64,000 bases of DNA. Source: Brachynemurus nebulosus (taxonomy: Eukaryota > Arthropoda > Insecta > Neuroptera > Myrmeleontidae). Within the stretch, counting starts at the first letter, position 1. Each line of letters begins with the position of its first letter. The notes beneath the pieces were generated by a model that was not told where the DNA came from, did no database searches, and saw only the letters and a list, made by a program, of their open reading frames with translations. Of this stretch, positions 52,710-62,995 are shown piece by piece. The DNA lies in NCBI GenBank assembly GCA_035578155.1, contig JAPWDM010000004.1, forward strand, positions 38,450,803 to 38,514,802, written 5' to 3'. Position numbers and translations under genes: made by a program.

Positions 52710-54370
52710 ATGATGGATGAAGAAAGTAATAAAAAGAAAGGGAAACAGCTTTCTGATGCAGATAAGGCCAGGTTTTTGGAGTTGATGAAGGTGCGTGTTA
52801 AGCTATTGGAATGTAAAAAACATGATAATAGTATTATTAAGAAGAAAAGGCTGCTTTGGAATAACCTTCAGGCAGAATACAATGCTGAAACTTCTGCTCC
52901 AAAATCACAAGCTCAATTAAAAATTCTGTTTGAAGATTTAAAATCGAGAGCTAAAAAAACGATTTCTAAATAGAAAAGAGAAACAATGAAAACCGGCGGT
53001 GGAAAGAATGATTCTGACGCCAATGAAAACACAAAACTTATTGTAAATATGATTCCACAAGTATTTGAAAGTCTTTCAAATGTAGGAGACGATGACAGCA
53101 GTGACGATGATCCATATGATGATGACAATAATGATGATTTGGACGTAAATGCCGATAAACCGAGCTCAGAAATGAGTCAAAATTTCAAGAACTGTGGAAA
53201 TACAGCTCAAGAAGTCGGCCCACGGGATACTGAAGCAGCAAGCACATCAACATTTGACCACTGTAAGTCCAGTAATAAATAAATAACTAATTATTAAATT
53301 TAAATTTTAATTGTTGTATTTTGAGTACTTCTGGTTACTTTAAAAAAAAAAGATGTTTTCTATTTTAAGCAAATTAGTGATCAGAGTGGAGTATTAGAAT
53401 TGGTATGTTCGTTAAAAAAATTCCAGACAAAAGCGAATATGCTTTTCGTAAAGTTACAATAATTCTAAATTCACAAACAAAACTCACTTTCGCATTTATA
53501 ATATTAGTTAGGATAGGATTAAATAAAAATTGATAGCCCGATAGCCCGCCATATAGAAATCCTATGTATAAGATGAATGACTTTTTTGCGTGAGGAGTAG
53601 TACTACAGACCTAAAAGGAGCCACCATTTGTTTAAGCCAATTTTGTCCCCATTACAAAATAAGATGTCATTTGTGATTACGATTTTTAATTTTTTCTTAA
53701 CTCAAGAAATTACCTGAGTAACATTTATGCCAAAATGTAGGTCTTAACGTATATAATGATTTTATATTGAGGTGCCAATTAATTAACGCGTAGCTCCATG
53801 GCACTCTCGATTAATTAACCCACGTGGCTGTAGATTAATTAAGCCAGACATCCCACTACAACATTAAAAATGATAATCAAAAATGACGTCATATCTGTGA
53901 CGCGGGCAAAATTCGCTTAAATAAATTGTAGTTCCTTTTGAGTCTGTAGTAGTACAACTCGGGCACAAAAAATTGTTCATGTACCTTATACATAGGATTT
54001 GTATACGGCGGGCTCTTGGACTATTTGTACCCAGAAACGAATGTTTTTTTATTATTAATTAGGTGTCGAACACTCGTGGGTAAAAAAGAAGCTGAAGAAG
54101 AAGGAAACGTTGCATTCCACTAAATCGGAAAATGCTGCTGAATTTCATTTACTGGAGGTTAAACTTTTAAAAGAGGAGCACCATGCAAAAATAGTGTTGA
54201 TTAAAAGACAAAGGAAAATGGCAGAAGAGGAGCACAAATTAAAAATGAGTATTCTTCGTAAATGTTATGATAACGCGACCAACTGCAATAGCCAAATTGT
54301 AGAGCAAACTATTGTTGATAGTTCAGGAGAACAAGTAATTAACATTAATAACTTAAATAGTTTAGAGTAA
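52710..54370 (+). pseudogene. Myb/SANT-like DNA-binding protein of Harbinger (2 exons, TAG)
   Basis: Exon 1 runs from ATG 52710 to 53262 and exon 2 from 54063 to 54370. The donor GTAAGT (53263) and acceptor ATTAG (54061-54062) keep the frame, splitting a Cys codon. Residues about 10-85 form a Myb/SANT-like domain (LSDADKARFLELMKVR, then WNNLQAEYN and LKILFEDLKSRAKK). Next comes the typical KTGGG, an acidic DDDSSDDDPYDDDNN region, and in exon 2 a Lys/Glu-rich coiled-coil-like tail (LLKEEHHAKIVLIKRQRK). In this superfamily the protein recruits the transposase to transposon ends. A TAG at 52971-52973, between the SANT domain and KTGGG, interrupts an otherwise open frame, so the copy is probably non-functional unless the stop is read through. 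Confidence 0.88.
53543..54014. mobile_element. MITE inside the Harbinger intron, 472 bp
   Basis: Inverted arms of about 85 bp: the left starts AGCCCGCCATATAGAAATCC, and the right, read on the other strand, starts AGCCCGCCGTATACAAATCC. Both continue with TATGTATAAG and CTACTACAGAC(C/T). The interior has three GATTAATTAA-type words. It lies wholly within the intron 53263-54062 and leaves both splice sites intact. The target duplication is not resolved. Confidence 0.85.
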
Positions 54371-55314
54371 CTAATTACAGGACAAGATAACATATTTAAT
54401 TTGACCAATTTGTAATATTTTTTTTTATTCGAACAATAATCTGTACACAGTTATATTCTTATTTAATGTAAATAAATAAATACTGCTTAGTTAATATCGT
54501 GATTTTACTTTTAATTACATTTCATTTTAGTTATTTTTACAGTTTAAGGGGATATTCTAGTCTAGAAATTAAATTTTTTTTTTTTGGACATTTTAAAAGT
54601 TTAGTGAAGAAACATTGTACAAGGCAGAGACCGTTGATTAAAAAAAAAAGTATAAATACAACACACCACAGATGACAGACTGCCCGAAACGAGACTTTAA
54701 ATTTTATACTCGTTTTTCTCGAAAGTATGTTTTTTGAAACGGTTGTTAGGGTTAACATGATATCTTGAGTTCTAGTGACCGATTACTTTGAAATTTTGTA
54801 CAGAGCTTTTTAATACATATATATTCAAAATTCGTTTGACGAAAGGTTTTTCAAAAATTTTTTTCTTACTATTTTAAAAAAATTCCCAAAACTGTAAAAA
54901 TGATAAAAAAAAACTTTTTTACATAGACGCCATTTTGCCAAAATTTTTCTTTTTAATATCGCTCCTATCAAACGAAAATTATATCCATATTCTTTAAGAA
55001 TTCACTAAAATTTTATGTTTCAGATCAGTCGAAATAATGTCAAACAGGGAGCGGCTTTTTTTTGAATCCCTACCTTGTTGGCCTGTACTTTTTTCAATTT
55101 TGGCTTTTTTATTGTTCTTTTCATATGTTAATAAAAAAAAATGACTAAAAAAACATTAAGGTTTTTAATTTATTACGCCTGAAAAAACACCTAAAATTTG
55201 GCCGTCTAGACTAGAATAACGCCTTAAGCCTGTTTTCTTCTTAGTAATGTACATTTCTAAAAATATAGCAATAAAGACCTGGTTAGTATGTTTCTGAAAA
55301 TCTGGTTAGTATGT
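54371..55314. other. Intergenic region between the convergent Harbinger genes
   Basis: AT-rich and without coding content. Words AATAAATA (54472-54479) and similar could serve as polyadenylation signals for the plus-strand gene. Confidence 0.4.
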
Positions 55315-56265
55315 TTACAATACTAAAAATCTCATGAAAAGCCTATTTAAATTTAGTACAGTATATTTAAGAGAAGTATAGTCCAGGATAATAGCTCTTC
55401 TCATTTGGGCTCCAGCAACATCTGCTATTTCTTCGTGATACGGTTCATTTTCAACATCAACTTCATCAGCTTGAAACACATCTACTTCTAATCGAAAGTT
55501 ATGCAGAACAGCTGATGAAACTATAACATTTCCACACTTAACTGGATCAAATCTCGTTTTCGTAGTGAGTATCTGAAACCTTTTCTTTAAGACACTAAAA
55601 GTTAGTTCCACCACGTTCCTACTTGAAGTATGAGCACGGTTGTAAAGCCTTTCTCCTACGGTTCGTGGTGCTAACACTGGAGTCATTAAGTTTTTAGACA
55701 GCGCATAACCGCTATCTCCAACAAGGAGTCCCTCATAGTCTTCGGCTTCGAATTTGACCGCCATAATACTATTATCCCATACTCTAGCATCATGTGTAGA
55801 TCCTGGCCAACGACTCACCATATTTAATATTTTCATGTCTGCATCGCATACTATCTGAGTGTTTTTTGAAAACCAACCCTTTCTATTTCTAAAAAGTTCA
55901 TTGTTAAGTCGGGGTGGGCACAGAATTCTAATTTGAGAGCAATCAATAGCACCTATTAAATTTGCAAATCCACCAAGTTTATAAAATGCTCTTTTTTTAG
56001 CTATACATTGCTCCAAAGTGGTTAACATGTTTATAAATAATGGTTTTAAAGCTATCAAAAACCTAACAACATTAAAAAACGCTCTTCCTGCTGTTGTTCT
56101 ATGGACATTGATTAAATCACCTGCAACGACTTGGGAAGTCCCCGTACGAATAATTCGTAACGCAAACATGAGTTGCGACCTAGGCGAATTTCGAACACTT
56201 CGTACTATCGGTTCAGGTACATCTTCTTCATTAACAAAATCATCCATGCAGCCAAAGTAATCCAT
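55315..56265 (-). CDS. PIF/Harbinger transposase (DDE_Tnp_4 / HARBI1-like)
   Basis: It catalyses excision and insertion of the element by a DDE nuclease of the IS5/PIF type. I start it at the Met at 56265 (MDYFGCMDDFV). The frame stays open to 56334, but that extension is hydrophobic and unlike a nuclear protein. Visible motifs in order: a helix-turn-helix-like region (SPRSQLMFALRIIRTGTSQ, then VVAGDLINVHRTT), GAIDCSQIRI with the first Asp, PGSTHDARVW, LLVGDSGYAL with the second Asp, and NRAHTSSRNVVELTF with the Glu, followed by VLKKRF and LHNF. The catalytic D, D and E are all present. The N-terminus is shorter than usual: the 'F-R-h-(T/S)-P-x-(S/T)-F' segment before SPRSQL is missing. So either a 5' exon is elsewhere or the gene is 5'-damaged. 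Confidence 0.92.
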   Translation of the reverse strand: MDYFGCMDDFVNEEDVPEPIVRSVRNSPRSQLMFALRIIRTGTSQVVAGDLINVHRTTAGRAFFNVVRFLIALKPLFINMLTTLEQCIAKKRAFYKLGGFANLIGAIDCSQIRILCPPRLNNELFRNRKGWFSKNTQIVCDADMKILNMVSRWPGSTHDARVWDNSIMAVKFEAEDYEGLLVGDSGYALSKNLMTPVLAPRTVGERLYNRAHTSSRNVVELTFSVLKKRFQILTTKTRFDPVKCGNVIVSSAVLHNFRLEVDVFQADEVDVENEPYHEEIADVAGAQMRRAIILDYTSLKYTVLNLNRLFMRFLVL

Positions 56266-56455
56266 TGTTGCAATCAGTAGCCATTTGTTTAGACACAAGT
56301 TGTTAACGAGGCAAGTAAACCAAAACAAAAACAACCAAAAAATATCGACGACTTACTAATCCATACATTCTGCTGACTCTGGTAAAAATGACGTAATTAT
56401 GTGGGTCAAATAGTAATATAAAAGAAACGTAGAAAACGATAAGTAATCGGGGAGT

Positions 56456-56546
56456 AGTCGACGAGAGAAGTTGGGGAGAAGTCGGCGAGTAGCCAGAGGG
56501 AAGTCGACGGAGAAGTCGGGAAGAAGTCAAGGAGAAGTCGAGAAGA
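56456..56546. repeat. GAAGTCG-type minisatellite
   Basis: About seven copies of an 11-12-bp unit around GAGAAGTCGGG. It lies just upstream of the transposase gene, inside the Harbinger. Confidence 0.8.
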
Positions 56547-56585
56547 CAGTATGGAATAGAGGAGAGCATTAGAGCCGGTAGCTAG

Positions 56586-56690
56586 TTGCTAGCAGGGGAT
56601 GACTATATTACTTGTGTCCAGGTGACTCCTGATTCTTTCGCTTACATTTTATCTTTAGTTCATAAATGTTTACCTGTTTATTTGGGGAAG
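56586..56690 (+). pseudogene. Possible inverted transposase N-terminal piece
   Basis: The plus strand reads DDYITCVQVTPDSFAYIL then SLVHKCLPVYLGKR. The phrase VTPDSFAYILSLV resembles the (M/V)-(T/S)-P-(D/E)-(S/T)-F-x-Y-L-L segment near the N-terminus of PIF/Harbinger transposases. That is exactly the part missing from the minus-strand transposase 300 bp away. It may be an inverted 5' segment or a piece of another copy. The match is short, so this is tentative. Confidence 0.35.
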
Positions 56691-56800
56691 CGATTCCTAT
56701 TTTGTTTTATAACTTTCATTCATGTTCCTATTTTATTTCTTGTATCTATTATTTATTTATTGGTTTTGTTAATTTGTTGAGTTGAGCTTCATTGTTTTAT

Positions 56801-56955
56801 TGAGTGAACCGTGGACACCCTTAAATTCCCGCAATTCGACCGTAGTGATAAGGAGTTCGAACCCCGGCCTTTCTGTGGGGTTTTCACCGCCACCGATAAC
56901 ATAAAATTTAATCCCCTCAGAAGGGCCTCGTACTCCCGTCTTGTAACACCATATT
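56801..56955. other. GC-richer segment with B-box-like word
   Basis: A GC-rich patch abutting the left end of the piggyBac-like element. On the minus strand it contains CCGGGGTTCGAACTCC, similar to a tRNA B box, so it may be a fragment of a tRNA-derived repeat. No cloverleaf is apparent. Confidence 0.3.
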
Positions 56956-56959
56956 TTAA

Positions 56960-57862
56960 CCCTAGAATCATACGTACTCATCAAAACGACGAACGAACTT
57001 CTCTACTTGCTCCAATACTGTGACTTGTCGGTACCTGCTCGCTGTGAAACTTCTGTTATCTAATTTATTTGTTATTATAACACATAAGACATATAAATTT
57101 TGTTTATAGCTATTGTCGTTTTTTTATACTGAAATAGTGTGCGTCAAAAGAACGACGATGTATGATTAACGTATATTTTTTTTTAAAGATTTTATACTCC
57201 ACATATAAAAGTTTTCCTAATTTTTCTAAAATTTATTAAAGATATGGATGTTATAATTAATTTATTCAATGATTATGATAATGTGAAAGATGATTACAGC
57301 TGTTTGACTTATAGAGACGACATAATACTGAAGTTTGACTATATTGAATCGAAAACTAAAGTATGCGTTTCGAATGACTTAATAAAAGATTAACAGTTTA
57401 TTTTGTGGAAAATATTTTAATTTTTATTATTTTTTGAGATCTTATTCGAAAAATTACTAACAAATTTTAGAAAATTTACAAATGTGCCTAATGGGGAAAT
57501 AACTACATATCTATAGGAATATTTATGACTGATAAATTTCACATTCTGTAAAGTCACACGTGTCCACTGATTCATAATAGTTCATAAATTAATTATTAAA
57601 ATTGATGTATTTATATATTTTTTAATTTTTATAATGAAAATATGCTTTGATAAAAAGATTAAAAAAATTAATAAATATTTACATTAAGAAATTTTTCCAA
57701 ATTCAATTTTTTTAAAATATTTTGTTTGCTTTTGTAGTATTGTTATGTAAAAAAAAATGTTTTTTGCAAATAAACTCTAAAACTCCCCGTAAAAATTCCA
57801 TTCGTCGAAACGACGCCGATGTATGATTAACTTGACTCGTAGACCAACGTATGATTCTAGGG
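56960..57862. mobile_element. piggyBac-like element, 903 bp, nested in Harbinger
   Basis: TTAA on both sides (56956-56959 and 57863-57866). Ends CCCTAGAATCATACGT and its complement; the 15-bp CCCTAGAATCATACG is a perfect inverted repeat. TTAA targets with CCCTAGA-type ends are the piggyBac signature. Subterminal words CGACG(A/C)...ATGTATGATTAAC recur near 57150 and 57815. It is too short for a full transposase and carries only a 49-codon ORF. Confidence 0.93.
57244..57393 (+). pseudogene. Short ORF in the piggyBac-like element
   Basis: 49 codons from ATG (MDVIINLFNDYDNVKDDY, then SCLTYRDDIILKFDYIES) to TAA. No catalytic piggyBac motif is present. It may be what remains of a deleted transposase or an unrelated chance frame; I do not recognise a domain. 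Confidence 0.3.
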
Positions 57863-58242
57863 TTAATATCGTCTTACAATATCGCTAATTAAAAACGCAA
57901 GAAAAATTAACTAATCACAAATAATTCGGAAATAAAGCACAAACACACAGGTCACCAATGTATTTTAAAGATACTCTTCTACTTACTCCTGCTAGTAGGT
58001 AGGAATATATTTTGGCTTTGTATACTCTCTTACTTACTACTTCTTGTATTATACTCCATAGTGGTGCACACCAGCAATTGTTTACTCTCAAGAGAATATT
58101 TTGAATACTTCTTTAGTAAAATACTCCACACCTCTCAATACTACATTAGTATAGAAAGTGATTGAAATCGTCAATTTTTCACTATTTTAGTAAGATACTA
58201 AGTTAGTATCAAAATCTTCTGTTTGGTGCTCGTCAGCCTAAA

Positions 58243-58714
58243 ATGTGAACGTAAATTTTTCTAAATGGTATTTCTATAGTTATTTTTTATGATGCAACTA
58301 ATAAAATTTTTTTCTATAGGTACTCCTGTAAATATCTTAGTTCTTCCACTGGATTTGTCTCTCGCGAGCAAGGCGACCAATCTTTTCACTAGGAAATGCG
58401 GGTCACTATAACAATCTTGGACTTAATTTTTATTCGCGTAATATTTTTAAAAATTCCAAAAAATTTCTAATTGATGAACAAAATTAAAAAATTAAAAAAT
58501 TAAATTTTTGTGCAAAAAATGCAATTGATAACGAAAAAAGGAAAAAAAAGACATAGACAAGTAAAAGTTCCTTGGCCTGACCTATCGATTTTGATAAAAT
58601 TTGATTATGTTGCAGAACACTGAAAAATGAGCGACATACAATTTTTTATCTGCGGAAAAACGGTTTAAACGGGTGAAACCGCCTTTCAAAAATTTGAGAC
58701 CATTTTCTCTATAA
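58243..58714. other. No gene seen
   Basis: AT-rich sequence between the Harbinger and the SINE. Confidence 0.4.
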
Positions 58715-59008
58715 CAGGCGCCACCCACATCATTATTCTTATCTTTATTGTTTTATACTTTTGACAATATCTTTTAAATTATACCTACATTTATGATGTG
58801 AGTGGTGCACAAGGAAAGTATGAAGGACTAGGATTTGGAAGGTGTGCGTCTGCAACCGACTTCTTTAAAGGGACAATGTCGATATTCATCTGGAATTATG
58901 AAGGAAAACCACAGAAAACCTTCACCAGTATAGCTGGCCGCGGGATTTGAATCCTCGACTTACCAGTCGACAAGTGCGGGTGCCTAAGCACGCTAGACCA
59001 GACAGCTG
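58715..59008 (-). mobile_element. tRNA-derived SINE, copy 2
   Basis: The same family as 3908-4170. On the minus strand the tRNA-related head runs from 59008 and includes a GCGTGCTTAGGCACCCGC part and a GGATTCAAATCCCGC B box. The body then shares TTCATAATTCCAGATGAATA-like and GACTAGGATTTGGAAGG-like (plus strand) words and ends at GCCACCCACATCATTATT. It has about 30 bp more than copy 1 between head and body. Confidence 0.75.
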
Positions 59009-59338
59009 TAAAATTGAGGTAAAAATTTAATTAGCTTAGCAATATTGTTCTTTTTTAAAAGAACACTCTTTGATATGCAATTGTGTTCTATAATGATGTT
59101 TCCCAACCGATGATCCTCGGACCGATGCCGGGTCGATTTCACGGATCCGCAGAAGGATGTATAAATTTTAACGAATTACAAAAATGTTTATAAATTTTAT
59201 ATTTTTTGCTTTTTTTTAAAAAAAAAAAAAAATATGAGGGAGTTAGCTTTCTAAGACCCATAATAGCATATATCTACTACAATGCAACACAACTTTTTTG
59301 TCTGAAAAAAGAAAATGGCGGGGTTAAATTGGCTAAAG

Positions 59339-59410
59339 TGATCGGTGGCCTAGTTGGTAAGGCGCTTGGCTGGTAACCAAGAGATCCGGGTTCGAATCCC
59401 AGCCGATCCA
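59339..59410 (+). tRNA. tRNA-Thr(GGT)-like gene or tRNA-derived repeat head
   Basis: 72 nt fold into a full cloverleaf. The acceptor (TGATCGG/CCGATCC) has one mismatch, T1-C72, and discriminator A59410. The D stem GCCT/AGGC and anticodon stem CTTGG/CCAAG are perfect. The loop CTGGTAA puts GGT at 59372-59374 (Thr, codon ACC). The T stem CCGGG/CCCAG has one mismatch (C-A) around TTCGAAT. A and B boxes are good and a T5 terminator lies at 59421-59425. Eukaryotes normally read ACC with tRNA-Thr(AGT), so a GGT anticodon plus the terminal mismatch argue for a pseudogene or the head of another SINE. Confidence 0.6.
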
Positions 59411-59518
59411 GTTTGGTAATTTTTCAAACACTATGTCAATTTTAATTTACAGAGAACATAATATGGTCAGAAAAATAGTAGGTAAGCGACAAGACATATA
59501 ACAAATCCTAATATTATA

Positions 59519-59740
59519 CTAAGTAATGGCGAAAATGATTCCAGGCTGTAAGAATTCGGTCAAAAATTAAAGAATTGATTTTAAACAATTGACTGACGTT
59601 TAAGAAAGTGTTGATATTTATCTGAAGTGGTCAGAAAACTATATTTCATATTACACGGCCAACTAATGACGGAAATGATTCCAGGATTGAATAATACTAT
59701 TTGAAATTTAAAGTGGTCGGAAAAATACATTTCATAATAA
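59519..59740 (+). repeat. Degenerate ~141-bp direct duplication
   Basis: TAATGGCGAAAATGATTCCAGG (59524) recurs with changes at about 59665, and GTGGTCAGAAAACTATATTTCA recurs as GTGGTCGGAAAAATACATTTCA. It lies just right of the tRNA-like sequence and could be the body of a SINE or a small tandem array. Confidence 0.55.
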
Positions 59741-61379
59741 ATACAAATGTAATTTCAAAAATAAAATTATTCGAGATTTTACCGGAGTGTGACTGAAGAA
59801 AAGTTGAAAAACTTTGTTTTGTAACGGATTCTAATTTCATTAAAATCGATGATAGGTGATTTAATTAACGCATGACTAGAACTGCATTCGTCTCTCAAAG
59901 GGTAAAGGGTTAAAAATAATTTTATTTTAGTTGATTCTGGTAATGTAAGACATTTTTGACATAAAAATGTGAACAATTTTTATTCTTTCTTTCTATGAAA
60001 ATTCGCCGTGAAGGGGTTAAAATTAATTAGATTCGTTTTCTATTTCACACAAATATTCATACATTTTATAACAAAATGCAGACACACAGAAGATACCGAG
60101 TATTATAAAATGTTGCATATCAGATATATTTTTATTATTATTTTTCTCTTTTCTAAATGGAAGCATTTTATTGTGAATTTCCTATTTAAAATTTATAGCT
60201 ACAACTTTACGAAAGTACACAGCTGATTCACTGTATCAATATGTGTATCCACTGACTACTTAGATACTATATTCGTCCTCCACAGTCTATGGTAGAAGAA
60301 AGACTGCAGAAATAAATCGATTGAAAAGCTTTATGGATTTTCTTTAAAAACATATTTTGTTCACATCTATCGAGAAAATTGATTCTCATCATTGTATAGA
60401 ATTTTCTTGCCCTCTTTTCATTTTTGTTCATCCTTTATTTTCCCCTCGAGTTACAGTTAACGACAAAAGTAACAAAAACTAATAAAACTATCATAAAAAG
60501 AAACATATTTTACATAAGGCCGTTTTGTGTATTGTGGATTTAGCCGGTTGAGTGATCAAAGAAACACATTGATGATACACACTGACTGAACAAACGATTA
60601 CCAAAAATTACATATTTTTTCATAGGCAGATACTGTACAATAGAGAAAATTGGAAGGAAATCACATGAAACCTTTATATTGTCCGTTAGCTGTTTAAGCG
60701 GTCTTTTCATTGAGGTATATATTTTGTTAGCGATGCATGAAAATAATAGAATAATGGTCAAAATTCCATAGAAATATTTCTAAAGAAACTTAAGAAAAAT
60801 ATTTAATCTTCATATTCGCGGGCAGTGTGTTGTCTGGTTGTCACCATTTCATCTTTTTTTTTTGGAATGAAGTAGAACAAGTTCTAGCTAATTATAGTAG
60901 AAAATTAAATCAAATCTAATAAACTTTTTTATTGGTGCAATGAACGTTCATGAGTATTTTCTTTGCCACCATTTTCGTGTTATATAAAAAAAATAAATAT
61001 TCTTCACTATCACTATGTAGACGGTCATAATACTCATAATGTTTTGGATACGGTTACGGTTACGGATAATTGCTATTAGTGAAAATTTTTTTTTAATAAA
61101 AAGGGGGAAATTTTACTCCAAAAGGTGAACGTTAAAACTTGCTTCGATTTAAACTCAGTTTTCCAACAGCACTTGTCTTTTATTATCCGAAACAAATCAA
61201 AAACTTTTATTTTCGGATACGGTTTCGGTTTCGGATATTTAATGAATAATCTAAGTTAATATAATTCGTGTTCAGTTCGTAGCAGTTAAGGTAATTTTTG
61301 GCGGGAAAATAATTATCACTTATTATTAGGTACACGAGAGGTTTGTATTTTTTCGAATAAATTTGGATTTGTCCAACGA
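59741..61379. other. No gene seen
   Basis: AT-rich. Short runs of GGTTACGGTTACGG and GGTTTCGGTTTCGG occur near 61050 and 61225. Confidence 0.4.
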
Positions 61380-61503
61380 AAATTTGTTGCCTAGCAATTT
61401 AACGAGAAGAACTGTCAACTAATAAAGACGCGACAGCGAAGTTGGAGCATTTTTGGGTTGCCAGTTCTTCGAGTTAAATTGTTTTTAGGCAAGAAATTTG
61501 AAT
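61380..61503. repeat. Small foldback repeat
   Basis: The left arm has TTGCCTAGCAATTTAACGAG then AAGAACTG; the right arm is its reverse complement with a small insertion (CAGTTCTTCGAGTTAAATTG then TTTTTAGGCAAGAA). The loop is about 45 bp. Confidence 0.65.
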
Positions 61504-61630
61504 TGAAGAGAAATTTGAATTGAAGAAAACACAAATTTATCCAGAAAAATATAAAACTTAAATGTAATACGGTAAGACAGACACTCCAACGAATAAAATA
61601 AATTAGTATAATTCATATTTTTATTTAATA

Positions 61631-62400
61631 CATTGTTACTATGGTTCTGAAATCAGTTAAATTTACCAATACGAATTTTTGTTTCGTTTTTATCGTGTTT
61701 ACCTCCTACTAAATGACCAATGAAATGTTTAAATAAATTTGTACCATTTTTTTCGCTGTAAAAATCTGTCCTAAATTTTTTCCATGGTAAAAGTGGAAAA
61801 ACTACAATATTTTTATCGGACTTGATGTACATTCGAGTCAAATTGTTTTAGAAAAATTTTCAAATTTTCGATATTTATTATTTAGAATAAGCTGACTAAA
61901 ACTTGTTCTGCTGAAGAAAATTATTTACTCTATGGAAACGGAATTTGAAGACGATTTACTGTTTAGTGTATGAGATATAAAAAAAAAAACTATATACAAA
62001 TGTTATTTTATCACTATATTGTTCACAACTCACCAATATAAGTAAGTATACCATTTAATTGTGGCTTTGTTAATGTCAGGGCTTATTAAGTACATGCTAG
62101 AATGGGAAAAATAACAGCACATACTTACATATCCCAATAAAACTACCTTAATATATTGTTACTGCGGTTTTGATGTTAATTGAATTTAACAGTAAAAACT
62201 TTTGTTTCACTTTTATCGTGTTTACCTGCGTTGAAATTCCCAAAGAATTGTTTTGCGCTTTTCCTTATAAAAACCTATCGTAACTTTTATTTCACGGCAA
62301 AGCTGAAAAACTATAATATTCTTATTGGACTAAATATGCATGAGTTAAATTGTCAGTATTAATTTTAAAATCCAAGTAATTGTAAATATTTGAGATTAAT
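61631..62400 (+). repeat. Diverged direct duplication (61631-61900 and 62154-62400)
   Basis: Both copies carry, in the same order, TTGTTACT(A/G)(T/C)GGTT, TTTTATCGTGTTTACCT, a GTAAAA(A/G)C-type word, AAAACTA(C/T)AATATT(T/C)TTAT and GACT(T/A)(G/A)AT(G/A). It is strongly diverged and non-coding. Confidence 0.6.
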
Positions 62401-62633
62401 CCAGTCCAGTATAGTAGAACTTTGAATTTATTTAGTTGACTGTAGCTTGAGGTGCACTTCTGTATCGGTTCTCACCATTTCAGAACGTATCCTTCAACGC
62501 TTTTCAAGATATCCTTTTCTAAGAAACTTGTTTTTTAAGTAAAATAAAAGTGTTTATTCATTTCGGTAGAAACGAATAAGTAATTAATATCGGATAATTA
62601 TAGGTACTTACAATAATATTTTTTTATGCTATA

Positions 62634-62770
62634 CAGGGTGTAAAACAAATAACTTTCGTCCTTTTGTGGGGTGACTCATGGCACCCTGTAGACACTAAAA
62701 CCGAAGGAATTTTTTCGGAATTAACAGTCGCGTCACCGCTCAAAAGGATAAGAGTTATTTTCTTTACGCC

Positions 62771-62826
<56 letters not shown>

Positions 62827-62861
62827 GTATATATATACATATATATATATATATGTATATG

Positions 62862-62916
<55 letters not shown>

Positions 62917-62917
62917 G

Positions 62918-62995
<78 letters not shown>

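Larger units (their letters stand above)
52387..58239. mobile_element. PIF/Harbinger DNA transposon, near complete, 5.85 kb
   Basis: Inverted ends GGCTGACGAGCACCAAA (52387) and its complement ending at 58239, flanked by TTA (left) and TAA (right). Harbingers duplicate TWA, so the flanks fit with one changed base or reflect an extended TIR. Subterminal arrays of ACTACTTTAGTTTT (about 52415-52605) and TACT-rich words (about 57970-58210) lie inside both ends. It encodes the two expected proteins convergently: Myb/SANT-like (+) and DDE transposase (-). Two younger elements are nested, a MITE at 53543-54014 and a piggyBac-like unit at 56960-57862. Without them it would be about 4.5 kb. Confidence 0.93.

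Noticed and set aside
52913..53128. Minus-strand Ser-rich ORF
   Set aside because: Antisense to the Myb/SANT gene's acidic region.
56018..56260. Plus-strand 80-codon ORF
   Set aside because: Antisense to the Harbinger transposase.
56789..57023. Overlapping ORFs on both strands at the piggyBac-like element's left edge
   Set aside because: They cross the insertion boundary at 56960 and have no domain; composition effect of a GC-rich patch.
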